A stretch of 64,000 nt of DNA from Alphaproteobacteria bacterium (GTDB taxonomy: Bacteria; Pseudomonadota; Alphaproteobacteria; Paracaedibacterales; CAITNM01). Both the position numbers and the translations under genes were made by a program. The notes beneath the pieces were generated by a model. It was not told the origin of the DNA and did not search any database. It saw only the letters and a list, made by a program, of their open reading frames with translations. Shown in pieces: positions 48,209-57,754 of this stretch. The DNA is taken from contig JAJTEE010000004.1 of the NCBI GenBank assembly GCA_021298215.1, forward strand, positions 1-64,000. The letters run 5' to 3'. Position 1 is the stretch's first letter. Each line of letters begins with the position of its first letter.

Positions 48209-50578
48209 ATGATTCATTCTTCAGTTGCCAAGCTTTTTTTTATACTTTTTAGCATTTGCTATGCTCAGTCACTTTTAGCGACTGATTCCATCTCTCCAAT
48301 CTCTATTAGCTGCGCTACTATAAATAACTCGGGATATCTACAATTAAACTCTACCGAAAATACTCAATTAGCCATTTTTTCTTTAAGGGATAGATGGTAT
48401 ATCGTTTGGGATACTAAAAAACCCGACATAAAAATAAACATTCCTCCCATAGAAGAATTGCCCGCAGGATTTATCTCTCTTAAACAAGCCACAGACATTC
48501 AAGCATCCAGGCCCTGCACCATTCTCTCCTTTGAAGTCCCTGCTGAAATGATGCCCATGGTTACCAAAACTGAAAAAGGGTGGGCTATTCACATGGTTTC
48601 GGAATATCTTTTAAAAGATAATCCGAATCCTAATCAAATTTCATTCGATCACCAAAATGCCGGCCAATTTCGAATTATCAATGTAGGCAATGCTTCTTTT
48701 ATCACACTCACTATGCCAACTAAGGAAGATTTAAGCATTCTTCTAACGGATCATCCTGATACAGGTCTTGATACTGCTCAATATGGATATGCAGATGTTT
48801 ACGAATCAGTTCAGGGAGCCTGCTTATATTTAAAAAGTGATCAACTATCTGTCGAAAAGCAAGGCCAAGATGCCGCCTATTACCCCATTAAAGACCCTCT
48901 ACTACATTCACAAGAAGAACTTAAAAGCGTTGACACATCGCCAAACATAACTTTTATGAGGCCTGGTACTCTCACCAATGCATTCCGAAATTCCTTAGCA
49001 GAAAAAGCTATTTACGATAAAAAACAGCGCCATTTGCATTTGCTACGACAAGCATGGGTTGAATTAGCCCTTGCGGAGGGAGATGAAGCAATGCAGACTA
49101 TTCTCCTTTTAGGACGTGAACGCCCTGCTTTTACTAAATCTCTATCGTATCAACTTGTTTTAGGAATGGCTCAATGCGTATCCCAAAAATACATACAAAG
49201 CCTAGAAACACTTTCCCCTCTACCAAACACGCCAGAGATTAATCTCTGGCGTAACATATCTAAATCTCAGCTTGATAAACCTGCTTTATTTGATGAAAAT
49301 AACGTAACCATTCTTAAAAACTACCCTGTCAATTTAAGGGAGTATATTCTCATCAAACTTATTCCGTATCTATTTGAATCACGCCAAATAAAACTTTTAC
49401 AACGTATCTTGCAAGATATCGCCCCACAAACGGAAAGTACGCAAGCTCTCATGGCATTTTACAAAGCTATGTATACATTTACTCTTGAAGACCGAGAGCA
49501 GGGTTACAAATTATTGCTGCCCATCGCAAAAAATGAAACCCCTTACCCAATGCCTTTTGAATACGTGACCGAAGCACGTTTAGAAACATTTTTTCACGAT
49601 CATGGCAGTGATTCCGTCGATTCAATTATTACCGAACTTGATATTCTGCGCACTCAAGCGCGAGGACACGATATAGAAGTCAAAATTTGCCTAAAGCTTA
49701 TCGAACAATTAGAAAAGAAACAAAACTATCCAGCCATTATTGAACTCTTACAAGATTTATTAACGCGCTTCAAAAAGTTTGATGTAGCACTTGGATTCCA
49801 TCAGCTTTTAAACAGTTATCTCGAGAAATTTTTTATAACCAATGCATCAGACGTATCACCAACAAAAGTCATCGGTCTTTTCACCCAATACAAGCAAATC
49901 ATCGTACATTATTCCATCTACGAAACAATCGCTGTGCACGTAGCATCTCTCTATGAAAAACTGGATTTACTAGACAAAGCTATACAATTACTCTCAGAAA
50001 TCGCCACAAAAACCACGAATATCAACAAACGAGCAGAATATCAACTAAAAATTGCTCAGCTCTATATACAGCGCTCAAAGCCAGAAGAAGCCGTTCATAT
50101 TTTAATAAACACGCACTCTAAATTTGAAGAAAAATACAAACACCAAGCCTACACTATTCTTGCAAAAGCGTATCACTTAAAAAATGATCCTCATACCGCC
50201 ATTCATTGGCTGCGTCATCACCCCAGCAAAGAAAACTTAAAAGAAATCATTGAAATTTATAATGAGCAAGAGGATTACCAGCACCTTATTACAAGCTTAA
50301 AGGATTATCTGGCCATCCTGGGTAAAGATGATCATGATGAACGCGAAGAAGCCTTGGTACAACTAGCTGCCACTTACCATCTTCAAAAAAAACCTGAACC
50401 GTTAAAAGAACTATATGCCGCCAACAAAGAATTCATGCAAGGGCGAAAAAGTGAAAAAACCTTTGCTATGTTCTGCCGCCCTCATGCGGAGCATCTGCAA
50501 ACCATTGATGAGGTGTACGATTACATTAATGATGGTGAGATCGTAAAAGAAATACTGACAGATTCAAGAATACATTAA
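48209..50578 (+). CDS. Periplasmic TPR-repeat protein
   Basis: 789 residues with a signal peptide (KLFFILFSICYAQSLLA). An N-terminal beta-rich part (about 30-270) is followed by long alpha-solenoid repeats of TPR type, clearest at about 560-680 (ASLYEKLDLLDKAIQLLSEIA; IAQLYIQRSKPEEAVHILI; ILAKAYHLKNDPHTAIHWL). Probably a periplasmic scaffold; no enzymatic motif. Single gene ending in a terminator. Confidence 0.8.
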   Translation: MIHSSVAKLFFILFSICYAQSLLATDSISPISISCATINNSGYLQLNSTENTQLAIFSLRDRWYIVWDTKKPDIKINIPPIEELPAGFISLKQATDIQASRPCTILSFEVPAEMMPMVTKTEKGWAIHMVSEYLLKDNPNPNQISFDHQNAGQFRIINVGNASFITLTMPTKEDLSILLTDHPDTGLDTAQYGYADVYESVQGACLYLKSDQLSVEKQGQDAAYYPIKDPLLHSQEELKSVDTSPNITFMRPGTLTNAFRNSLAEKAIYDKKQRHLHLLRQAWVELALAEGDEAMQTILLLGRERPAFTKSLSYQLVLGMAQCVSQKYIQSLETLSPLPNTPEINLWRNISKSQLDKPALFDENNVTILKNYPVNLREYILIKLIPYLFESRQIKLLQRILQDIAPQTESTQALMAFYKAMYTFTLEDREQGYKLLLPIAKNETPYPMPFEYVTEARLETFFHDHGSDSVDSIITELDILRTQARGHDIEVKICLKLIEQLEKKQNYPAIIELLQDLLTRFKKFDVALGFHQLLNSYLEKFFITNASDVSPTKVIGLFTQYKQIIVHYSIYETIAVHVASLYEKLDLLDKAIQLLSEIATKTTNINKRAEYQLKIAQLYIQRSKPEEAVHILINTHSKFEEKYKHQAYTILAKAYHLKNDPHTAIHWLRHHPSKENLKEIIEIYNEQEDYQHLITSLKDYLAILGKDDHDEREEALVQLAATYHLQKKPEPLKELYAANKEFMQGRKSEKTFAMFCRPHAEHLQTIDEVYDYINDGEIVKEILTDSRIH

Positions 50579-50606
50579 AAAAGCTCAGATTTCTCTGAGC
50601 TTTTTC
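50577..50606. terminator. Bidirectional intrinsic terminator
   Basis: AAGCTCAGA (50581-50589), loop TTTC, TCTGAGCTT (50594-50602), with A-runs before and T-runs after, so it works in both directions. It separates the TPR gene from the converging rpsI. Confidence 0.85.
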
Positions 50607-50629
50607 TTTGTAACCGTATCCGTAAGAAA

Positions 50630-51136
50630 TTAACGCTTACTGAATTGGAATCTTCTACGTGCTTTCGCTTGACCGTACTTCTTACGTTCAACCACACGAC
50701 TGTCACGTGTTAAGAAGCCGCCTTGCTTTAACACACTGCGTAATTCAGGCTCAAAATTCACAAGTGCCTTGCTGATACCATGACGTACCGCACCGGCCTG
50801 GCCTGAAAGTCCGCCACCAGCAACCGTACACCACACATCATATTGACCATGACGATTTGCACTTTGGAATGGCTGCCCAATAAGCATTTGCAAAACAGGA
50901 CGTGCAAAATACTTTACGCCTTCACGTCCATTAACCATCAATTTTCCATGGCCTGGTTTAATCCAAACGCGTGCAACAGCGTTCTTACGCTTACCAGTTG
51001 CATACGCACGGCCCTGAGCGTCAACCTTTTTCTCATACTTTATAGGCTCAGCAGAAAAACTTACCCCAGCTGCCATTGCATCACTGGTTGATACTGCTGA
51101 TTTTAGGTCTTCTAGACCAACTTTATTCGTGGCCAT
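50630..51136 (-). CDS. rpsI: Ribosomal protein S9
   Basis: 30S subunit protein; the C-terminal [16 protein letters not shown] tail reaches the P-site tRNA. 168 residues with the N-terminal extension usual in alphaproteobacteria. [13 protein letters not shown] and [19 protein letters not shown] are diagnostic. Its ATG overlaps the rplM stop (TAATG). Confidence 0.98.
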   Translation of the reverse strand: MATNKVGLEDLKSAVSTSDAMAAGVSFSAEPIKYEKKVDAQGRAYATGKRKNAVARVWIKPGHGKLMVNGREGVKYFARPVLQMLIGQPFQSANRHGQYDVWCTVAGGGLSGQAGAVRHGISKALVNFEPELRSVLKQGGFLTRDSRVVERKKYGQAKARRRFQFSKR

Positions 51137-51603
51137 TATTTGCTCCTTTTATTCTTGGAATTCATTGCTGCAACATCGAGAACGATAGGTTGCTGAGCAT
51201 CATGAGGGTGTGTAGCACCAGCATACACTTTCAAATTACGCATAATTTGGCGTCCCAAAGGACCACGAGGAACCATACGCTCGACAGCTTTAATAAGCAC
51301 GCGTTCTGGATGACGACCAGACAAAATTTGTCCCATTGAGCGTTCTTTAATACCGCCTGCATAGCCTGTGTGCCAGTAGAATATCTTGTCCTTTAATTTG
51401 CTGCCCGTGAATTTTACTTTTTCAGCATTAATCACCACGATATTATCACCGCAATCTACATGTGGTGTATAGGATGGTTTATGCTTTCCTCGCAAATGAT
51501 TAGCTATCACAACTGCTAGACGGCCTACTACTAAATCCGTAGCATCGACTAAAAGCCAGCTCTTTTTTACATCTTGAGGACGAATCGATTGAGTCGTTTT
51601 CAT
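51136..51603 (-). CDS. rplM: Ribosomal protein L13
   Basis: 50S assembly protein, 155 residues. [26 protein letters not shown] and [18 protein letters not shown] are typical. ATG 51603 has AGGA upstream and gives the normal start MKTTQSIRP, shorter than the open frame. Coupled to rpsI, the standard rplM-rpsI pair. Confidence 0.98.
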   Translation of the reverse strand: MKTTQSIRPQDVKKSWLLVDATDLVVGRLAVVIANHLRGKHKPSYTPHVDCGDNIVVINAEKVKFTGSKLKDKIFYWHTGYAGGIKERSMGQILSGRHPERVLIKAVERMVPRGPLGRQIMRNLKVYAGATHPHDAQQPIVLDVAAMNSKNKRSK

Positions 51604-51719
51604 GATTTTTTCCTTATTGAATCTTTGAAATTTTATAGCGAATTTTAAACTATGGCGCAACAGAAAAACGTAAAGACCGCAGAAATACTAAAAACAATGA
51701 GCATGGTATTATGATACCA

Positions 51720-52562
51720 TCACCTTACATTTTTCCAAATGCGCCGCATCGTCGCCCAGAACAATCCCGTCATCATCAACAAATACATCAGCACCTTCAG
51801 CCCTAGACGCTTTCGTTCTTCCGCCTCAGGCTCACTCGCCCACGCTAAAAAGGTCGTTACGTCATGTGCCATCTGCTCAACTGTAGCTTTCGTGCCATCC
51901 CCATAACTAATCAACCCTTCACTTAAAGGTGGCGCCATTGAAATGGCATGTCCTGAAAAATACGCATTATAATATTGCCCAGTCCCCACCTTAAAATCAG
52001 GATTCTCCGTAAATCCTGTCAAAAGCGCATACACATAATCCGCACCACCAGGACGCGCCTTCACAATTAGTGATAAATCTGGCGGAAACGCACCATTATT
52101 AGCCGCTCGTGCTTGCTTTTCATTGGCATAGGCAAGCGGAAAATAATCAGATGGCCTACCAGGTCTTTCAAACATCTCCCCCTCATCATTCGGCCCATCC
52201 TTAATTTGATACTGGGATGCCAATACCTTAATTTCAGCATCGCTTAATCCCAGCGCCTTCAAATGCCTGAAAGAAATATACTTAATACTATGACACGCGG
52301 AACAAACTTGTTTATATACTTGAAATCCGCGCTGCAAAGCAGCCCTGTCAAACGTCCCAATCGGTGAAGCAAAACTCCAATCCTGCTTAGGAGGAACAGC
52401 AGCAGGTTCAGCATGGAGAGTAGCAACAGCCAGTAAAATGATGATATACAACTGGACTACACAAAAGCTTCGCTTTCTGGAGCGATGATTAGGAATCTTA
52501 TCATCCCAGGAGGCGCAGCCGACGTGGGATCCAGTGTTATTATTTCTAATTACTAAATTCAT
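51720..52562 (-). CDS. petC: Cytochrome c1 with an in-frame palindromic-element insertion
   Basis: Heme subunit of the bc1 complex, 280 residues. Heme c site CSACH (Cys87, Cys90, His91), axial Met in AISMAPPL, and a C-terminal membrane anchor. The N-terminal region is odd: residues about 10-37 (GSHVGCASWDDKIPNHRSRK and onward) are encoded by an 83-bp palindromic element placed between the start and the hydrophobic export segment (LYIIILLAVATLHA). It starts 4 bp after petB. The extension may be tolerated as part of the cleaved signal region. Confidence 0.95.
   Translation of the reverse strand: MNLVIRNNNTGSHVGCASWDDKIPNHRSRKRSFCVVQLYIIILLAVATLHAEPAAVPPKQDWSFASPIGTFDRAALQRGFQVYKQVCSACHSIKYISFRHLKALGLSDAEIKVLASQYQIKDGPNDEGEMFERPGRPSDYFPLAYANEKQARAANNGAFPPDLSLIVKARPGGADYVYALLTGFTENPDFKVGTGQYYNAYFSGHAISMAPPLSEGLISYGDGTKATVEQMAHDVTTFLAWASEPEAEERKRLGLKVLMYLLMMTGLFWATMRRIWKNVR
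52452..52534. repeat. RPE-like palindromic element inside petC
   Basis: 83-bp imperfect palindrome starting CTGGACTACAC and ending GTGGGATCCAG, with an inner dyad GATGATTA/TTATCATC. The core GGAGGCGCAGCCGACG resembles the palindromic repeats of Rickettsiales and other AT-poor-tolerant intracellular alphaproteobacteria. It is open in the petC frame and locally GC-richer than its surroundings. No second full copy was found in this window. Confidence 0.7.
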
Positions 52563-52566
52563 AACG

Positions 52567-53823
52567 CTACTTTTTCCTTTTCAACCGCATTAAAAACGCG
52601 GTAGCACACCCAAAAATGCATAAAACAGCAAGGCGTAGCAGCTTTTCCAATCCACAAACAGACTCCTTTTGGTGGCTCTCTCTCGCCTTTTCAAACTTAT
52701 CGAGCAATGGATAAAAAACCCAAAAATGCACAAAATAATACGCTGTTGCTGCCCTTCCAATCCATAGATACATTCCTTCAGGTGGCTTAGCACCAATCCA
52801 GCCAAGCACCCCCATATTTAAAACCATCACCCAAAACAGTTTTGAAAAAATCGGTCGATACCGCCCACTACGCACCGGATGGCGATCAAGCCACGGTAAA
52901 ATCATTAGCGTAAATACTGCCCCAAACATCGCCAACACACCCCCAAGTTTACTGGGGATCGATCGCAAAATTGCATAAAAAGGCAAAAAATACCACTCCG
53001 GCACAATGTGCGGTGGGGTTACCAAAGGATTTGCCTGTATGTAATTATCTGGCTCTCCAAAAAAATTTGGCATAAAGAACACTATAAATGCGTATATGCA
53101 CAAATACACCCCGAGACCAAATAAATCTTTAATCGTGTAATAGGGGTGAAAAGGAATCTTATCGTTTGCCTTAGCTTCGACCCCCGTCGGATTATTCGAA
53201 CCAAACCGATGCAAGCTCGTCATATGCAGCATCACAACCCCTACAATCAAAAAAGGGAACAAATAATGCAACGCAAAAAACCGATTAAGTGTTGGATTCC
53301 CCACCGAAAATCCGCCCCATAACCATTGCACAACACTTTCCCCTCCTGGAAACGCTGAAAATAAATTTGTAATAACAGTCGCACCCCAAAAGCTCATCTG
53401 TCCCCACGGCAACACATACCCCATAAACGCCGTTGCCATCATAAGAAGCAGAATCACTACTCCCAAAATCCACAGCAATTCTCGGGGTTTTTTATACGAT
53501 CCATAATAAAGTCCACGCAACATATGCAGATAAACGACAATAAAAAACATTGAAGCCCCATTCATATGGACATAGCGAATCAACCACCCAAAATTAACTT
53601 CACGCATAATGCGCTCCACGCTATCAAACGCATAATCCACATGCGGCACATAATGCATTGCCAAAAAAATTCCACTTAGCATCATGATTACAAGTGAAAT
53701 ACCCGCGAGCGATCCGAAATTCCACAAATAATTTAAGTTCTTAGGCGTGGGATATTCTTTCAGTTCTTTGCGAAACAGCGTTACAATTGGCAAGCGATAA
53801 TCGATCCATTCCAATATTTTCAT
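52567..53823 (-). CDS. petB: Cytochrome b of the bc1 complex
   Basis: Di-heme integral subunit, 418 residues, eight main helices. [29 protein letters not shown], heme-ligand histidines in helices B and D, and the Qo-site [12 protein letters not shown] 53823 is preferred over an upstream TTG that would overlap petA. The gap to petA is 4 bp. Confidence 0.97.
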   Translation of the reverse strand: MKILEWIDYRLPIVTLFRKELKEYPTPKNLNYLWNFGSLAGISLVIMMLSGIFLAMHYVPHVDYAFDSVERIMREVNFGWLIRYVHMNGASMFFIVVYLHMLRGLYYGSYKKPRELLWILGVVILLLMMATAFMGYVLPWGQMSFWGATVITNLFSAFPGGESVVQWLWGGFSVGNPTLNRFFALHYLFPFLIVGVVMLHMTSLHRFGSNNPTGVEAKANDKIPFHPYYTIKDLFGLGVYLCIYAFIVFFMPNFFGEPDNYIQANPLVTPPHIVPEWYFLPFYAILRSIPSKLGGVLAMFGAVFTLMILPWLDRHPVRSGRYRPIFSKLFWVMVLNMGVLGWIGAKPPEGMYLWIGRAATAYYFVHFWVFYPLLDKFEKARESHQKESVCGLEKLLRLAVLCIFGCATAFLMRLKRKK

Positions 53824-53827
53824 GCGC

Positions 53828-54373
53828 TCACCCAATTTTAATAATGGTATTATTGTTTAACAACTCATAAGGAGGAATATCCAAATTCCTAGGAGCTGGT
53901 CCTGAGATAATACGACCTGACACATCATAACGTGATCCATGGCACGCACACAGCCACCCTTCTTCTGAAGCAGTCACATTTTTACGCTCAGTCGGCACAC
54001 ATCCCAAATGCGTACAAATACCAATTACCACCAGCCATTCGGGATTTTTCCCAAATCGCTCTTGATCTGTTTGAGGATCCGGCAACGACAGCAACTCAAC
54101 AGCTTGGGCTTCCTTAATTTCTTCAGCAGTTCGTCTTTTGATAAATACGGGTTTTCCCCGCCAAAGATTAGTGATACTTTGTCCTGGCTCTAATTTAGAA
54201 ACATCAACTTCAATACTCGCCACCGCCATCACATCTGCTGCTGGATTCATACTGCTTATAAAAGGCCAAGCTGCTGCACACACCCCCACAGCCCCAAATG
54301 AGGTCGCGGTCAACTTTAAAAAATCTCGACGATTTGTGCCTTCATCTGGCAAATGCTTGCGCGTTTTTTTCAT
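53828..54373 (-). CDS. petA: Rieske iron-sulfur protein
   Basis: 2Fe-2S subunit, 181 residues. Tat signal NRRDFLKL with one N-terminal helix; cluster ligands Cys120, His122 (CTHLGC) and Cys142, His145 (CACHGS), disulfide Cys125-Cys144. First gene of the leftward petABC unit. Confidence 0.97.
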   Translation of the reverse strand: MKKTRKHLPDEGTNRRDFLKLTATSFGAVGVCAAAWPFISSMNPAADVMAVASIEVDVSKLEPGQSITNLWRGKPVFIKRRTAEEIKEAQAVELLSLPDPQTDQERFGKNPEWLVVIGICTHLGCVPTERKNVTASEEGWLCACHGSRYDVSGRIISGPAPRNLDIPPYELLNNNTIIKIG

Positions 54374-54609
54374 AAAACGATAGATAACCCCTGATCTAAA
54401 AAGGATAATCTAAAAGTACAAGCGATGTAAAATATGGAATTTCTTAAATTTCAAAAATCTAAGTTGGCAAATTTTGACAAACTTTAAATAAAAGATCAAT
54501 TAGGAAAATTCGCCACAAATTTATTCATTATTTAAAAATTTAACTAAATACATTTACATTTTTATCATTCACTTGAAGAATTATTATAGTAGTTATCATT
54601 AGGAAAAAT

Positions 54610-56160
54610 ATGAGCAAGTCAACAATTCTCCTGCTAATGGCAGGTATATCTTTAGCTCCTTTAGCTGCAGCTGAAAGTACTTCTGCAAATCAAGTAGCTG
54701 CCCTTCAAAAGCAAATTGAAGCATTGCAAAAACAACTAGAAGTTCTTGCCAAGCAAGTAAAAGAACAAGGCTCTGAAGTTAAAGAGATCAAAACGGAAAG
54801 CAAACATGCAAAAGCTCGCAAAGCAACGCCTGGCATGCCAGTTGTGCAAGAGCAAGCTGATGATGGACTAGTTTTTGATAAAGGCTATATGCGCGTTCCT
54901 GGAACAAAAGCTGCCGTAAAAGTTGGCGGAATGGTCAAACTTGACATGATTCGGGATACAAAAGCTAACACCAGTGAACAAACAAGCGTAGGTCGACTTC
55001 CTTATGCATTACAGATGCGCAATCCAAGCACTCCTTCTATAAAGAATTCTTGGAAAGAACATTTCATGGTGCACGCTAAACAAACAAAAATACGTTTGGA
55101 TACTGTTGTAAAAAATACATCTGGCACCGACGTTAAAGGCTTTATAGAAGGTGACTTCTTCGGTTCTACGCATTGGGGAGACGTTGTTCCCGGCGGAACA
55201 ACCGGAAACACAACTAACTCTTCCACTACGTATACCTTCCGGTTACGCCACGCCGTACTCAGCTATGGCGGTCTAGAAGCTGGACACACAAACACGACCT
55301 TCCATCTCGATGAAGCCATTCTACCATCGGTGGATTTAAATGGAATTTCCGGTGGCTACGGTCGACACGCTTTAATTAGATACACACATAAATTAGGTAA
55401 TTTCTCTATAACAGCAGCTGCAGAAAATAGTCGCGGTGATTATGTATCCTATGCAAAAACTCCAACTAATGCTACCACTGCTCAATATACATATAACACA
55501 CAGGATTCTACAGGAAATCTTTCAAAGCAAACACGTCCAGATTTAATCATGCGCGTGAAATATAACTTTGATAGCGGCAGCGCAGTTGGTGTCAGCGTTG
55601 TAAATCGTGATCTACGCATTAAAAATAATGCTGTAGTTGGAGGCAACACAGCAGCAACAACAGTTGATGGAAGAACATACAAAGCCGATGCATGGGGCGC
55701 CAACGTCGCGGCAAAAATTATGACAACGGGTGGCAGTTTCTTCACCGGTGGGGTCAGCACAGGTAAAGGTATTGGTTGGTATATCCTTGAGATGAATGGT
55801 AGATCAGCTCTCTTCGATCCAGCAGCGTCCACCGAAGGACAACGATACAGAGCCATTGGCATGAACATGTTCTGGGCTGGGTACTCACATGTTTGGACTC
55901 CACAATGGCAGACAAGCATCGGTGTTGCACAAATCCGGCTAAACACGCAAGCCAAGTCTAATGATATTAATCGCCCAATCAAGCAATGGTTTGAACCAGG
56001 CATTGATAAGAAATTCAACAAATTCCTTATCAACACAATATACAGACCAGAAGATAACCTAGAGCTTGGTTTAGAATATTTTGTGCTGCAACGTCAATCA
56101 ACGTTAAAATACAAAGGCCTAGGACAACGCTTACAGTTTGGCGCATCTTACAAATTCTAA
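54610..56160 (+). CDS. DcaP-like outer-membrane porin
   Basis: 516 residues: signal peptide (to about residue 20, AAAES), an N-terminal coiled coil (about 25-65, repeated QKQIEALQKQLEVL), then a beta-barrel with GYMRVPGTKAAVKVGGMVKLD and a C-terminal Phe (LQFGASYKF) needed for outer-membrane insertion. It resembles DcaP-type trimeric porins that carry anions or dicarboxylates; the substrate is unknown. AGGA precedes ATG 54610 and a strong terminator follows. Confidence 0.85.
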   Translation: MSKSTILLLMAGISLAPLAAAESTSANQVAALQKQIEALQKQLEVLAKQVKEQGSEVKEIKTESKHAKARKATPGMPVVQEQADDGLVFDKGYMRVPGTKAAVKVGGMVKLDMIRDTKANTSEQTSVGRLPYALQMRNPSTPSIKNSWKEHFMVHAKQTKIRLDTVVKNTSGTDVKGFIEGDFFGSTHWGDVVPGGTTGNTTNSSTTYTFRLRHAVLSYGGLEAGHTNTTFHLDEAILPSVDLNGISGGYGRHALIRYTHKLGNFSITAAAENSRGDYVSYAKTPTNATTAQYTYNTQDSTGNLSKQTRPDLIMRVKYNFDSGSAVGVSVVNRDLRIKNNAVVGGNTAATTVDGRTYKADAWGANVAAKIMTTGGSFFTGGVSTGKGIGWYILEMNGRSALFDPAASTEGQRYRAIGMNMFWAGYSHVWTPQWQTSIGVAQIRLNTQAKSNDINRPIKQWFEPGIDKKFNKFLINTIYRPEDNLELGLEYFVLQRQSTLKYKGLGQRLQFGASYKF

Positions 56161-56179
56161 AAACTTCCTAACCTATCAC

Positions 56180-56217
56180 TTCCCTCTAGCAAATTTGTTA
56201 GAGGGAATTTTCTTTTT
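56180..56217 (+). terminator. Strong terminator after the porin gene
   Basis: TTCCCTCTA (56180-56188) pairs with TAGAGGGAA (56199-56207), then TTTTCTTTTT. Its T-tract merges into the 24-bp repeat copy that carries a TTGACA -35 for the next gene. Confidence 0.9.
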
Positions 56218-56229
56218 GACAATTTCAAA
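56206..56229 (+). repeat. 24-bp promoter-bearing repeat, copy 1
   Basis: Identical to 59451-59474 over 24 bp; it begins AATTTTCTTTTTGACA and ends TTTCAAA. It contains a perfect -35 TTGACA (56216-56221); a TGTAAT-like -10 lies at 56241-56246 (19-bp spacing), before the secreted gene at 56303. Confidence 0.8.
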
Positions 56230-56302
56230 TAAAGCAATTTTGTAATTGAATTTTGAAATATTTATATTATGATGATGAAGATTCATAATTGTTTACGCAA
56301 TC

Positions 56303-57754
56303 ATGGTTAATATTTACGAACCTTTCTTACGCTTTCTGTTGATAAGCTGGCTGCTCTTTCCTCTTATTAAGGCCATGGATACAGAAGATATCAAAAAAAG
56401 AAGCGTCCCTCCTCCCTCTCCTCGATCAGTTGTTTTTTACTCCGTTTTTGATCCTTCATCAGAAGAAATCAGTACTCTAGAAATACCGCAAACCACTCAA
56501 GACCACAAAGAACAAGAAGAAAGTGCATCTGATAAACCTTCTGTCTTTAATACAACACCTCTCACAAGCATTTCCTTTAACGCACTCTCGTATTTTCTCA
56601 TCATACCAAGAAATGCTAAGTATTTAGGCATCTCCACCCCTTTATTTCGCAACACATCATCCGATAGTCCTGATTTATTAGATTTACCTCGATGTCTTTT
56701 CTCTGAAGGCGGTACAACGCTCCATCTTAAACATGGTACTGTTTATAGTATCCCCACTGTTTCTTCTTCAAAAGCTCTTGGTATCGCTATTCAAGATCAG
56801 ACCCTTTTTGTAAGTATTTCTCAACATCCTTCAAAAGACATTCGTAGATACGTAGAAGAAAAAGATCTGGGTATTTTTTTACTGCTTGATGATACCTATC
56901 TCCGCAAACAATTATTGTACATGCAGCCATCAAACCCCCTTCTAAATGAAGCTATAAAAGTATTTACAAGCCACACACATGTTCAACTTGATGAAATGCT
57001 GGGCGTTGTAAGCACGCAAAGCGAATCTGACTTACCACAAATGACAGGTTTAGCCTCAATTGAGCAAGTAAGAGAAGTTACCTACACTGGTGTAGATAAC
57101 CTTCTTTTCGCAAAGGCCTACACCCATATGATCAATATCCTACAAAAGGTTTTGCTAATCTCAGAGCAACACATCAACCCAAATGCACCTTCCATCGCAG
57201 CTGTACGCCAGCTTTTTTGCACGAAAAAACCTTACCTCATGGCCATGATCGCCTTCTTAACCACCTGCCACCAGGTCGCTGCTAGTGAAGAGCAAAAACA
57301 GATAAGCAAAAGTCTAGACCTACCAACTGAAGAATTACCTTCATCCACCCCTTTAATAGGCATCACGAATGCTCAAGAAATAGCCTTTCCAGCAACTTCT
57401 TTAGCAGGCCCACCAAGAGAAGACGACACCCCAATGGATGAACTCTTCCGTATCTTAGGGGTTGCAAACCAAGAAGAGTTCTTTGCGCTAGAAAACGATG
57501 AATTCATAAGAAAAGTTAAAGAAAGTATATCTTCTCGGCAAAATAGCAATCGTTTAGTTAAGCTTTACTCACATCATCAAGTTCAAATCAGAAAACAACA
57601 GAGACAAGAAGAAGCCTTAAAAAGAGCAGCGGAACGAAACGCACGAGCTGATGATTTTTATAAAAATGCGGTGATTACAGATATCGTAAGAGATTCTTAT
57701 GGCCATATCCTTTTCGCTAGAGTCGGTCCACCTGAAGAAAAGGATTCTAAATGA
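56303..57754 (+). CDS. Secreted protein of unknown function
   Basis: 483 residues, signal peptide (FLRFLLISWLLFPLIKA), Pro/Ser-rich N-terminal stretch, a middle domain with FSEGGTTLHLKHGTVYSIPT, and a charged C-terminal helix (RKQQRQEEALKRAAERNARA). Not recognised. The protease gene starts inside its stop (ATGA), so the two are made together. Confidence 0.7.
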   Translation: MVNIYEPFLRFLLISWLLFPLIKAMDTEDIKKRSVPPPSPRSVVFYSVFDPSSEEISTLEIPQTTQDHKEQEESASDKPSVFNTTPLTSISFNALSYFLIIPRNAKYLGISTPLFRNTSSDSPDLLDLPRCLFSEGGTTLHLKHGTVYSIPTVSSSKALGIAIQDQTLFVSISQHPSKDIRRYVEEKDLGIFLLLDDTYLRKQLLYMQPSNPLLNEAIKVFTSHTHVQLDEMLGVVSTQSESDLPQMTGLASIEQVREVTYTGVDNLLFAKAYTHMINILQKVLLISEQHINPNAPSIAAVRQLFCTKKPYLMAMIAFLTTCHQVAASEEQKQISKSLDLPTEELPSSTPLIGITNAQEIAFPATSLAGPPREDDTPMDELFRILGVANQEEFFALENDEFIRKVKESISSRQNSNRLVKLYSHHQVQIRKQQRQEEALKRAAERNARADDFYKNAVITDIVRDSYGHILFARVGPPEEKDSK

